Shown piece by piece: positions 28,427 to 36,080 of a DNA stretch of 43,414 bases (its first letter is position 1; every line of letters starts with the position of its first letter). Source of the stretch: an uncultured Nitrospira sp. (GTDB taxonomy: Bacteria; Nitrospirota; Nitrospiria; Nitrospirales; Nitrospiraceae); NCBI GenBank assembly GCA_902500995.1, contig CABVSR010000018.1:43803-87216 (forward strand), written 5' to 3'. The notes under the pieces were generated by a model. The model did not search any database. It had not been told where the DNA came from and worked only from the letters and a program-made list of their open reading frames with translations. A program made the position numbers and the translations under genes.

Positions 28427-28744
28427 TCAGGCGGCTGAAATCGGCAGGCGGCGAAATAATTCTGCGAGGTCGCGGGTAGCGGGATGATCCCAGGACAATA
28501 TCCCGGCATCGACCAGCACTTGCAGTCGAGGTGTCGGGTCCAATCGAGGCAGGAGCTCAGGATCCAGGGATTGGGACTTCAAGACCTGCGCGTAGGTCCC
28601 GATCCACGACTCCACCACCGCCCGTAATCCGGCATCCGTCGCATTCATCCGACCGAGCCGGACCTCTTGCAACAATTTGATCAACGGGTCCGATTGGAGC
28701 AAGGTGCCGATCGCCCGGCGCATGTGTGCTTCTTGGTCGTCCAT
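28427..28744 (-). CDS. Small hypothetical protein
   Basis: The 105-residue protein is not recognised. It looks mostly helical: MDDQEAHMRRAIGTLLQSDP, LLQEVRLGRMNATDAG, AVVESWIGTYAQVLKSQSL, and a Pro-rich start to LPRLDPTPRLQVLVDAG. An in-frame TTG at 28759 is an alternative start. It lies between the FmdB-like gene and the secreted-protein gene on the same strand, with short gaps, so all three may form one operon. Confidence 0.6.
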   Translation of the reverse strand: MDDQEAHMRRAIGTLLQSDPLIKLLQEVRLGRMNATDAGLRAVVESWIGTYAQVLKSQSLDPELLPRLDPTPRLQVLVDAGILSWDHPATRDLAELFRRLPISAA

Positions 28745-28775
28745 CAATGATCCCGCCAATGATTCCGCGTCACGA

Positions 28776-29003
28776 TTAGTTCATGGAGCAGGCACCGGGG
28801 CCCCGCGGATCTCCGCACGAGCCGCATCCCCCGCCGGAATTCGACACCACAGGCCAGCCGCCCGTTGCGCCCACTCCGAATGCGGAGAATTGTTTATTCA
28901 ATGTTGTCCCCTTGCAGGTGGGACAGACAGGCACCGTCTGTCCCTGCACGAGCAGCTCGAAGCGATGGTTGCATTCCTGGCAGACGTATTCGAAGATGGG
29001 CAT
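28776..29003 (-). CDS. FmdB-family zinc-ribbon protein
   Basis: The 75-residue protein starts MPIFEYVCQECNHRFELLVQ and continues CPTCKG, the paired CxxC zinc ribbon of the FmdB regulatory-protein family. The C-terminus is Gly/Ser-rich with three more cysteines (GGGCGSCGD and ACSMN). Family members are small, widespread and of uncertain role; some are linked to formamidase and amidase regulation. Confidence 0.9.
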   Translation of the reverse strand: MPIFEYVCQECNHRFELLVQGQTVPVCPTCKGTTLNKQFSAFGVGATGGWPVVSNSGGGCGSCGDPRGPGACSMN

Positions 29004-29083
29004 GGGCTGTACTCCTCAGAATGTGCGACATTATAAGAAAGGCCCATACACTTTCGCAATCATCAGCCGACAGGAGTCCACCG

Positions 29084-29338
29084 ATGTGGTCAGAAGATAA
29101 ATCATTCGTGTTTCGTATCAGCCTGGAAGCGCAATTCCCCGACGATTACGACGGCCCGCACGACGAGCAGGCCTGGCTACGCGAGTGGGAACTGCAGATC
29201 AAGCCGGTCCTGATCAAGAACCTGTTTGAGACGCTGCGGGACTACCCCGCCTGGAAATCGCACGTCAGGAATCGCGGAAAATCGCCGACGGAAGAAATTG
29301 AAGTCGCCATGGTCCGCGATTTTTCACCCGCTCCATAA
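29084..29338 (+). CDS. Small hypothetical protein upstream of hemW-like gene
   Basis: The 84-residue protein begins MWSEDKSFVFRISLEAQFPD and includes AWLREWELQIKPVLIKNLFE and EEIEVAMVRDF. The ATG at 29084 follows AGGAG. No known domain is recognised; the pattern is alpha/beta and soluble. It ends 13 bp before the HemW-like start, so the two are probably co-transcribed. Confidence 0.7.
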   Translation: MWSEDKSFVFRISLEAQFPDDYDGPHDEQAWLREWELQIKPVLIKNLFETLRDYPAWKSHVRNRGKSPTEEIEVAMVRDFSPAP

Positions 29339-29351
29339 GGCGCCATCAGCC

Positions 29352-30524
29352 ATGCCCCAGGCGACTGCTCAAGGCCTCTATATTCACGTTCCCTTCTGCC
29401 ATCAGCGGTGCCACTTCTGCGCCTTCTACTTGGAGATCCATCAGGCGCGTGCAGCGGAAGAATTTGTGGCGGCACTGCTGGCGGAATTGCGCCTGTATGG
29501 CGAGAGCGGCTTAATAGGACCGGCCCCGCTGGATTCGATCTATTTTGGCGGCGGCACGCCGACGACCCTCTCCTCCGAACAACTCGCAGTAATCCTGGCA
29601 ACAAGCAGGCAGATCTTCGGTTTGGCTCCGGATGCCGAAGTCACCGTTGAAGCGCATCCGGACTCGGTGACTCAGGCGAGCCTGGCACTGCTCCGGGAAG
29701 CCGGGTTTACCCGCCTGAGCGCCGGCGCGGAATCGATGGACCAAACCGAATTGTCCCGCGTCGGACGTCCCGGGTCTCCCCTGAACACGATCCGCATCAT
29801 GGACGCCGCGCGCGAAGCTGGCTTCACGAACATCAACCTCGATCTCATGTACGGACTGCCCGGCCAGACACTCGACAGTTGGGCAGCCTCATTGCGCCAG
29901 ACGGTCGAGTTGGCTCCGGCACATCTGTCCTGTTATGCCTTGACGGTTGAGGACCACACCCACCTGAAGGCATCGATTCAACGCGGCCTCCTCCCTGCCC
30001 CTGATGAGGAGCTCCAGAACCGGATGGAAGACCTGGCCGAAGAGATGCTCAGCCGGGCGGGGTACCATCGTTACGAAATTTCAAACTATTGCCGCCCCGG
30101 ATTCGCCAGCCGGCATAACCGGCTCCACTGGACCGGCGGGCATTATCTGGGTGTAGGGCCCAGTGCGCAATCCTATGTCGGAGGTCGGCGATTCGGCAAT
30201 GTGAGCGACCTGGCAGGCTACAAAGCAGCCCTGAAGACCGGCCGGCTCCCGGTCTCCGAATCCAACCCTCTCACCCAGGCTGATGAAAGCTGCGAACGGC
30301 TGGTCTTCGGGCTTCGCCTTATCGATGGCATTTCCCTGAGCAAGACAGGCGTCTTGTCATTTCCTGACATCACGCAGGAAGTGGACCACTTGCTGGCCGA
30401 GGACTTGATCGAACGCGAGGGCGATCTGGTTCGACTGACTACCAGAGGGCGACGATACGCCGATACGGTGGCGGTCTCTCTGCTGGCCAGCATAAAGGGC
30501 CGCAACGCGCCTGTATGCCATTGA
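29352..30524 (+). CDS. hemW: HemW-like radical SAM protein
   Basis: The 390-residue protein has the radical SAM cluster motif in HVPFCHQRCHFCAFY (C-x3-C-x2-C). Phe stands before the last motif residue and no fourth Cys follows, which fits HemW rather than HemN. Other landmarks are SIYFGGGTPTTLSSEQ, VEAHPDS, NLDLMYGLPGQT, YALTVEDHTHL, YEISNYCRPGFASRHNRLHW and GVGPSAQSYV. HemW is thought to deliver haem to respiratory enzymes, not to oxidise coproporphyrinogen; many genomes mislabel it HemN. The ATG at 29352 is the first that gives the family N-terminus. Confidence 0.92.
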   Translation: MPQATAQGLYIHVPFCHQRCHFCAFYLEIHQARAAEEFVAALLAELRLYGESGLIGPAPLDSIYFGGGTPTTLSSEQLAVILATSRQIFGLAPDAEVTVEAHPDSVTQASLALLREAGFTRLSAGAESMDQTELSRVGRPGSPLNTIRIMDAAREAGFTNINLDLMYGLPGQTLDSWAASLRQTVELAPAHLSCYALTVEDHTHLKASIQRGLLPAPDEELQNRMEDLAEEMLSRAGYHRYEISNYCRPGFASRHNRLHWTGGHYLGVGPSAQSYVGGRRFGNVSDLAGYKAALKTGRLPVSESNPLTQADESCERLVFGLRLIDGISLSKTGVLSFPDITQEVDHLLAEDLIEREGDLVRLTTRGRRYADTVAVSLLASIKGRNAPVCH

Positions 30525-30576
30525 CATCCGTCCCCGGCAGAGGGGAGACTGAAGCGTCATAAGGAGATTTCTTCCC

Positions 30577-30774
30577 ATGCCCGTGAATATGGATCCCAGC
30601 AAACGTCGCCGCCGCCAACCGGTCGAACCAGCGGCGACCGCCACTGAGCAAGAGACGGCGCAACCCGCACGATTCGGAGAAGACACGGAAGCCGATCGAG
30701 AAAAAGCGATCGCGGAAGCTGAGTTGAAGAATTTGTGGGACGCCACCGAAGTCATCGACATGGATAGTTGGTAA
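30577..30774 (+). CDS. Small charged hypothetical protein
   Basis: The 65-residue product has a basic head (MDPSKRRRRQPVEP), a Thr/Ala/Glu-rich middle and an acidic end (WDATEVIDMDSW). It looks disordered. The start follows AAGGAG at good spacing, which supports it as a real gene. Function unknown. Confidence 0.6.
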   Translation: MPVNMDPSKRRRRQPVEPAATATEQETAQPARFGEDTEADREKAIAEAELKNLWDATEVIDMDSW

Positions 30775-30860
30775 CCCCGCCTGTACGTACCTGGGCAGCG
30801 CGATCTTCGTTTACAGGACTTTCTGCCGGTCGCTACCTACGTACTGATCTCAAGACATCA

Positions 30861-31553
30861 ATGATGTCCTTGCCCATTCGCCATGCCCTGTTTTACCCGT
30901 TTCATCTCTGTGCCCCGGACACGTTGCAGTCCCTGCTCGCTCAATATGACTCGGTCCATTTTCGTGACTACATGGCGCTACGCCTCACCCCATTCATGGG
31001 CACCACGGCCTACCAGGATCGCATGGGAGACGAGCATCCCGACCTCGTCGTCAGCGGCCGCATCGTGCAAGGACATCCGGTCAGCGGCCCGTTGGATGCC
31101 GACGCCGTGGCCGGGATCGATCGCGATTGTGCCGATCCTCAGTGGAGACATCTGTTCCATACTGGATTGACGGATGACCGGCGATTTCAGCGCGGCTTGT
31201 TTGACTTGACCCATGCCATGCGGATCGGATCGACCCTTGTGCCGGGCCCGGCCGCATTGCTCCGCCTGCTCGAACCGCAACGGGCCACTGGCAGTTGCAC
31301 CGTCGCGCTGGTGCAACACTTGGCCCGCTCATCTGCCGACCTGGAGGAGGCCTTTCAATTCGAATATGGCCTTGCGCTGCTGAAGACCGCCGCGGCTCAG
31401 GTCTACACGTTCCGTCTGGCGCGCGAGCACGGACTGGTCCCCGTCACCGACTCCAAAACCCACCATACCTTGCTGAGTCGAACCATGGCCCGGGAAGGTC
31501 TCGACCTCCCGAACGAGTATCTGGTCGCATCACATGCACGCCGAATGGCATGA
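30861..31553 (+). CDS. Hypothetical protein
   Basis: I do not recognise this 230-residue protein. It starts MMSLPIRHALFYPFHLCAPD and has HFRDYMALRLTPFMG, DEHPDLVVSGRIVQGHPVSG, FQRGLFDLTHAMRIGST and KTHHTLLSRTMAREGLD. No signal peptide or membrane segment is visible. Either of two adjacent ATGs (30861, 30864) could be the start; neither has a clear ribosome-binding site. Several His-rich short motifs are present but no known catalytic pattern. Confidence 0.65.
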   Translation: MMSLPIRHALFYPFHLCAPDTLQSLLAQYDSVHFRDYMALRLTPFMGTTAYQDRMGDEHPDLVVSGRIVQGHPVSGPLDADAVAGIDRDCADPQWRHLFHTGLTDDRRFQRGLFDLTHAMRIGSTLVPGPAALLRLLEPQRATGSCTVALVQHLARSSADLEEAFQFEYGLALLKTAAAQVYTFRLAREHGLVPVTDSKTHHTLLSRTMAREGLDLPNEYLVASHARRMA

Positions 31554-31679
31554 CCAGTCGACACGCCCGCGGCAATCCGGTTGTCCTCCGCATGCCGCGC
31601 CGGGTCATCCGGAAAGCGCACGACCGGTTGCACTCGCCCCCGACTCACCTGGTACACTCGGCGCCGAACGAGAGGACCT

Positions 31680-31973
31680 ATGAGCACCCTGACGCCAGTC
31701 ATGACCCCCGATGCCGTCGAGACCACCGATGTCGGCACCGGCGACGACCTCGAAGCCCGCGTGATCGTATTCAACTGCGAGTGCCACACCTACCAGCAAG
31801 TGATCGCGTTATTCTGTAAATGCATTCCGGGAATGAACTCATCCCGAGCCTTCGAGCTGGCATGGCGCATCGATCATGAAGGGCAGGCGACTGTCTATAC
31901 GGGAGCCAGAAAGATCGCGGAAGAAATCGGGCAGAAACTCGCAGCCGGAGGTTTACGGGTGGGTGTGCAGTAG
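31680..31973 (+). CDS. ClpS-like adaptor with altered N-degron pocket
   Basis: The 97-residue protein fits the ClpS fold. A disordered N-terminus of about 25 residues is followed by ARVIVFNCECHTYQQVIALF, RAFELAWRIDHEGQATVYTG, REIAE-like ARKIAEEIGQKL and GLRVGV, aligning with ClpS from VLLLNDD to the last helix. ClpS hands N-end-rule substrates to the ClpA unfoldase. The Asn32 of the binding pocket and His66 are kept, but the two Asp residues of NDD are Cys and Glu (NCE). Binding specificity is therefore likely changed. No clpA neighbours it. Start follows GAGAGGA. Confidence 0.75.
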   Translation: MSTLTPVMTPDAVETTDVGTGDDLEARVIVFNCECHTYQQVIALFCKCIPGMNSSRAFELAWRIDHEGQATVYTGARKIAEEIGQKLAAGGLRVGVQ

Positions 31974-31997
31974 CAGAACGTGAGGCATGCCGCGGCG

Positions 31998-32024
31998 GTC
32001 TGCGCCGACCGGATCGGCGCAGAC
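31998..32024. terminator. Hairpin between convergent genes
   Basis: GTCTGCGCCGA (31998-32008) pairs perfectly with TCGGCGCAGAC (32014-32024) around a 5-nt loop. The plus-strand flank is T-rich only after about 10 bases (TTATTTGCTTCGTTTTTTC). It lies 25 bp after the ClpS-like stop and 6 bp after the stop of the convergent gene, so it probably ends transcription from both sides. Confidence 0.55.
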
Positions 32025-32029
32025 GCAGC

Positions 32030-32377
32030 TTATTTGCTTCGTTTTTTCGGTGCGGCGGACTTCGTAGATTTGGCTTTGGCTGCCGAGACGGTCACGGCGG
32101 CAGGCTTTTTGGAATTTCCCTTCGCGCTGCCGTGAGTCGCCTGTGAAGCTTTCGTGGACTTTGCCGGTGTGTGAGCCGCCTTTTGCTCCTGTGCAGCCGC
32201 CGCTTTGTAATAGGATTTGTTGAGTTTGCTCAGCATATCGCCGTTCAACACGCGCACTTGGTACAACTCGAACAACTTGCTGATGGCTTTCGGGTCGCCC
32301 TTGCGAGCCAGACCCAACAACCGCCGCCGTTGGTTCATTTCTTCTTCTTCAGTATGAGACGCCGCTCGCCGCTCCAT
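32030..32377 (-). CDS. Lys/Ala-rich-tailed hypothetical protein
   Basis: The 115-residue protein has a short folded-looking head (MERRAASHTEEEEMNQRRRL, then LARKGDPKAISKLFELYQVR) and a tail of Lys/Ala/Ser/Thr repeats (AKSTKASQATHGSAKGNSKK, ending AAPKKRSK). Such tails resemble the basic tails of bacterial histone-like proteins and may bind nucleic acid, but a random basic linker is also possible. The ATG at 32377 follows AAAGGAG; an upstream in-frame start is less likely. Confidence 0.65.
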   Translation of the reverse strand: MERRAASHTEEEEMNQRRRLLGLARKGDPKAISKLFELYQVRVLNGDMLSKLNKSYYKAAAAQEQKAAHTPAKSTKASQATHGSAKGNSKKPAAVTVSAAKAKSTKSAAPKKRSK

Positions 32378-32608
32378 AGCGCTCCTTTCAAGGGATACCG
32401 GAAACGTATTGCGCCTGTTCGCCACATTGCCGGATGAAATGCCCATGAGTATAACAGATTCGGCCTAGCCAGTACTACACAAACCTTGGCCCCCTGAGCG
32501 AAATTCTCGCGCCGGACAAAACCGTGGCCGGTGCTGGCCGCGGTTGTGAATGCCTCACCAAGGTCTCTATAATCATTTTTTGTCCACTACGATATAAAGG
32601 AGCCCCCG

Positions 32609-33289
32609 ATGGAACATGCCGCTGCTGCAGCCGATACACAACCGACCGTCGCCGATGATCCCCAGGCTCGCGCCCTCCTCCAAAGAGCCTTTGACAACAC
32701 CGCCCGCTGGCAACCGGATTTTCGAGGGTTTTCAGCCGACCTCACCGTCAACACCAATGGGCAGGTGGTGAGCGGGACCGTCGCGGTCAAGGGCCCGCGA
32801 GAGGTGTCCGTCCAACTGGCCGATGAAGCGCTGCAAAAATGGGCGCAGGAGCAGATCGGTATGATTGCGGTGCACCGGGGCCCCCGCAAGTTCGAAGAGT
32901 CAGACGGGAAACATCGCCTCACGCTGGAAGCCGGCGACGCGCATCCGCTGGGCCGCCGACTCGACATCCATGGCGACGGCATGCAGTCTTTCTATCGCAT
33001 CAAGGACAACCGGATCACCCAGATCAATCGGAAGATGCCGCATGTCGCCTTCACGATCAATGTGGAAGAGAGCAGCACCACACAGGACCAGAAACAACTC
33101 ACCAGCAAATACACGGTGTATTACTTCGCGCCGAAGGACGGCACCCTTCGCAATGTCGAAAGCTTCACGGACACCCATGTGCGTGTCGGAGCCTCGGATC
33201 TGCCGGCCACACGCCGTATCATCTCGTATGAAAACGGTTCCGTGCTGGTTCGGACACTCACCTTCACGAACCACAAATTGTTGGCCTGA
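32609..33289 (+). CDS. DUF3386-type protein
   Basis: The 226-residue protein matches the DUF3386 family, known mainly from cyanobacteria: ARALLQRAFDNTARWQPDFR, GFSADLTVNTNGQVVSGTV, WAQEQIGMIAVHRGPRKFEE and HPLGRRLDIHGDGMQS. No function is established. No signal peptide is seen. Its stop overlaps the ATG of the next gene (TGATG), so the two are coupled. AAAGGAG lies 11 bases upstream of the ATG. Confidence 0.85.
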   Translation: MEHAAAAADTQPTVADDPQARALLQRAFDNTARWQPDFRGFSADLTVNTNGQVVSGTVAVKGPREVSVQLADEALQKWAQEQIGMIAVHRGPRKFEESDGKHRLTLEAGDAHPLGRRLDIHGDGMQSFYRIKDNRITQINRKMPHVAFTINVEESSTTQDQKQLTSKYTVYYFAPKDGTLRNVESFTDTHVRVGASDLPATRRIISYENGSVLVRTLTFTNHKLLA

Positions 33290-33720
33290 TGGATTTGCGC
33301 ACGACATTCCCGCGCAGCATGAAAACGAGGCTGGCCGGCTACGTGCATCTGGCGCGTATGATCGACAAATGCCGCGCGGTCTTGGCGGGAACAGAAGGGG
33401 AATACATCTATCCCTGCCCGATGGATGAACGGCTGCTGGACTATGCCGGTATCACGGCCGAGCAATTTACCGCAGCCGTCAAGGCGAATCCAACCGATGC
33501 CGGGGTGGCGGAATGGCTTCAACGCACCGCCACCCCTCATGACCAGGCGGCACTCGAGGAATGGAACAAGAAGCTGCTGGAACGGGGGCCCAGTTCACCC
33601 GAGAGTGCTGCGAAATTCAGAAAATACCGTGATGCGGTGGACGCATCGCGCACCGACCTCACGGCCTGGTCGGATCTTCAAGATTTGGAAGAGGGCCGGG
33701 TCGTTCCGCGAAGAGCATAA
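33289..33720 (+). CDS. DUF5069-type protein
   Basis: The 143-residue protein starts MDLRTTFPRSMKTRLAGYVH and continues LARMIDKCRAVLAGTEGEYI, the signature of DUF5069. The remainder is helical (GITAEQFTAAVKANPTDAGV, then EWNKKLLERGPSS). Function unknown. It is translationally coupled to the DUF3386 gene, which suggests the two act together. Confidence 0.85.
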   Translation: MDLRTTFPRSMKTRLAGYVHLARMIDKCRAVLAGTEGEYIYPCPMDERLLDYAGITAEQFTAAVKANPTDAGVAEWLQRTATPHDQAALEEWNKKLLERGPSSPESAAKFRKYRDAVDASRTDLTAWSDLQDLEEGRVVPRRA

Positions 33721-33977
33721 TCCCCTCCCCCTCCCATGGATCAGCCTGCATGCACCAGACCACCCATCGCCCCTGAGATCCTGACTGTATCCGATTAGAT
33801 TCCTCTGTATCGGCTCCGATACGCCCCAGGAGCATAGAGGAGGATTTGATTGTAGTAGTGAGAAGTCTTTGCTACATCGAGGCCACATTCATCCAAGCTG
33901 GCACACGAATCGCATGACGGCCTGATGAATTGCGCCTCATCACAACTCTTTTGCAACGTTCCTATGGAGGTACCGAC

Positions 33978-34574
33978 ATGGCTCTCGTGCAACAAAATCT
34001 CGTTCCCGGAACCGGCGACCATCTGATTACCCTCGACACCGACACCAACCTCGAATGGCTCAGCCTGGATGCCACCGCCAATCTATCGTATCTGGACGTG
34101 CTGGGGGGAGTTGGCGGGTACACAACGACCTACGGATTTCGTTACGCCACCGGTCAGGAAATCAGCCTGCTTCACCAGCATGCCGGGATTACCAAGTATG
34201 GTCTGACGCAGGTCGTCCCCTTTCCTCAAAGCAATCATGTCGCCATGGAAACACTCATTGAATTGATGGGAGGGATCGCGCTGAATTCATCGCCGGCGAG
34301 CGGCTCGGTGCTCGTCCAAACTCAAGGCATGATGAAGTTTCGCGGCCCCGGAATCCCGACTCCCGTCACGCCGATGAGCGTCGTGCAGTTGTGGCTGTTC
34401 AAGAACAATCCTGCGAGTTCGTATGCCGACAGCAATCCGGCAAGGCCGGCCGGCACGCGAGTTCCAGAAATCGCTTCCTATCTGGTGCGTAATCGCGTGA
34501 TGCCGCTTGGGAGCCTCTCTCGCGGAAAGTCGAGCAAGGCCGGCAAAACACGCAGCGCCAAAAAGAAGTCCTGA
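33978..34574 (+). CDS. Hypothetical protein with a PEP-CTERM-associated type domain
   Basis: The 198-residue protein has LITLDTDTNLEWLSLDATAN, LSYLDVLGGVGGYTTTYGFR and YATGQEISLLHQHAGI, a pattern I know from secreted proteins that end in a PEP-CTERM sorting signal. Here there is neither a signal peptide nor a PEP-CTERM tail; the C-terminus is instead basic and Lys/Ser-rich (RGKSSKAGKTRSAKKKS). The start follows GGAGG. It may be a cytoplasmic or differently exported variant. The 257-bp gap upstream holds only a small GTATCG/CGATAC hairpin near 33807. Confidence 0.65.
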   Translation: MALVQQNLVPGTGDHLITLDTDTNLEWLSLDATANLSYLDVLGGVGGYTTTYGFRYATGQEISLLHQHAGITKYGLTQVVPFPQSNHVAMETLIELMGGIALNSSPASGSVLVQTQGMMKFRGPGIPTPVTPMSVVQLWLFKNNPASSYADSNPARPAGTRVPEIASYLVRNRVMPLGSLSRGKSSKAGKTRSAKKKS

Positions 34575-34588
34575 TCGACCATTGTTCC

Positions 34589-34623
34589 CGTCCCCTGAAG
34601 CCTGCAAGCGGCTTTAGGGGACG
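34589..34623 (+). terminator. Hairpin after the PEP-CTERM-associated-type gene
   Basis: CGTCCCCTGAAGCC (34589-34602) pairs with GGCTTTAGGGGACG (34610-34623) with one G-T pair, closing a 7-nt loop. It lies 14 bp after the stop codon. There is no T tract after it, so it may slow or protect the transcript rather than act as a classical terminator. Confidence 0.5.
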
Positions 34624-34676
34624 CACCCTCCACCCAAGGCGGCCGTCAGCTCCCCTCCGAACCGGGTCATTCAAGA

Positions 34677-34705
34677 TTGATTTGTCCGCTCGAGAGGCAT
34701 AGGCT
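34677..34705 (+). promoter_or_regulatory. Possible promoter of the Usp gene
   Basis: TTGATT (34677) is followed after 17 bases by TAGGCT (34700-34705). The gap from 34575 to 34882 otherwise holds the hairpin above, and a 27-codon reading frame at 34748 that I could not support as a gene. Confidence 0.3.
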
Positions 34706-34882
34706 TTAGGCCATGCTGGCGTGACAATGATTCGGTTTGAAGCAGCCATGACTCCCGCCGGCACTTTAGCCCCTCTGATTCGAGGGCACCATGTGCTCCA
34801 TTCGGTCCACAGCACCACCCTCTCCTCCTAGAATATCGCAGCCGACAAGACCGTCACGCTCCACCTCAACAATGGTGACACC

Positions 34883-35437
34883 ATGACCACTGCGTCGCGC
34901 GACCAATCCCGTTTTGCGCCGAGGTCCACGTCGAACCGCTCCGCCTCACCGAAGAATCTGCTCATCGCCGTCGATGATTCGAGCGCCACGACCCGCGCCC
35001 TCCATTACGTCGGGGCATTGCTCAGCGAGACGCCCGAGATCACCATCACGCTCTTCCATGTGTTAAACCCCATGCCGCGCGAATTGATGGAACATGGCGG
35101 CTCGGAGAATCCCGACATGGAGCATCAACTCGGCGAACAACTTCGCAAAGACCAGCAAGAATGGATGCACCAGGAAGAAACACTTGAATATCCCATCCTT
35201 GAACGAGCGCTTGAGCGCCTCAAAGAAACAGGATTTCCGACCGAACGGGTCACGCTGAAGCTTGGCTACGCAGGCGATCTCGTCGACACGGTTCTGGATG
35301 AAGTACGCGCCGGGGGATACGGCACCCTCGTGATCACGAAGCGGGGCCAACCGGGTGCCGCGCACCTCTTCAGCAACAACATCGCCGACCGCTTGTCACG
35401 AGATTTGTCCGGAGTCGCTCTGTGGGTCTTGGGATAA
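34883..35437 (+). CDS. Universal stress protein, single domain
   Basis: The 184-residue protein has one UspA domain: KNLLIAVDDSSATTRALHYV, ITLFHVLNPMP, TLKLGYAGDLVDTVLDEVRA and YGTLVITKRGQPGAAHLFSN. The C-terminal Gly-x2-Gly-x9-Gly-Ser ATP-binding motif is not recognisable, so it may not bind ATP. The N-terminal 25 residues (Ser/Arg-rich) are an extension. The long insertion of charged helices around residues 70-110 is seen in other Usp proteins. Confidence 0.88.
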   Translation: MTTASRDQSRFAPRSTSNRSASPKNLLIAVDDSSATTRALHYVGALLSETPEITITLFHVLNPMPRELMEHGGSENPDMEHQLGEQLRKDQQEWMHQEETLEYPILERALERLKETGFPTERVTLKLGYAGDLVDTVLDEVRAGGYGTLVITKRGQPGAAHLFSNNIADRLSRDLSGVALWVLG

Positions 35438-35564
35438 CGCTCCTGCCCATCTTAAGGGCGGTCGATCACAGAAATTATGATGACCTCGACCCGTGGGGTG
35501 AATTCGAAGACCTGCTCGACAAAGAAAGTAAGCTCTCTCCCCACAGAACCGACCGTGCGAGCCT

Positions 35565-35987
35565 TCATGAACTGATGTATTGGTGGAGATATGTGATCAG
35601 CGCCTCTTTTTCCTCCATCAGCAGCGCGACCATATCCCGGAGTGAGACAATCCCGATAAACTCCTCGTTGTCGAAGACCAAGAGATGGCGGCAGCGATGT
35701 TCCTTCATCAGATTCAAGCAATGACTTGCGGTATCCTTCGGACTCACGGTGACCATGTTTTTCGTCATCACATCTTTGATCTTCAGCTTCTCCGGATCTC
35801 GCTTCCGACCGACGACGCGCATCATCAAATCTCGCTCCGTGAACACGCCGGTGATTTTTGAGGCACTCGTGATGAGCACCGATCCGACGAACTCCTCGGC
35901 CATCAATATCGCGGCATCGAGCACGGTGTGATTCTCGTCGATGGTCACCACCCTGTGAACGATTTTCGAGGCAATATTCCACGCCAT
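35565..35987 (-). CDS. CBS-domain pair protein
   Basis: The 140-residue protein is a stand-alone CBS pair. The first unit has VVTIDENHTVLDAAILMAEE and GVFTERDLMMRV, the second DVMTKNMVTVSPKDTASHCL and GIVSLRDMVALLM. Such proteins bind adenosine nucleotides and act as energy or redox sensors for partners. AAAGGAGG precedes the ATG. It lies among stress genes, which suggests a related role. Confidence 0.92.
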   Translation of the reverse strand: MAWNIASKIVHRVVTIDENHTVLDAAILMAEEFVGSVLITSASKITGVFTERDLMMRVVGRKRDPEKLKIKDVMTKNMVTVSPKDTASHCLNLMKEHRCRHLLVFDNEEFIGIVSLRDMVALLMEEKEALITYLHQYISS

Positions 35988-36080
35988 CGCCGCCTCCTTT
36001 CTGTTGAATGCCTGGCCTTGACGCCAAGGACAGGGATCGCGTGACGCCGATGCCCATCGAAACAGGCGTCGGAGCCCTCT

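Noticed and set aside
34748-34831. 27-codon ORF before the Usp gene
   Set aside because: Too short, no ribosome-binding site, no family match.
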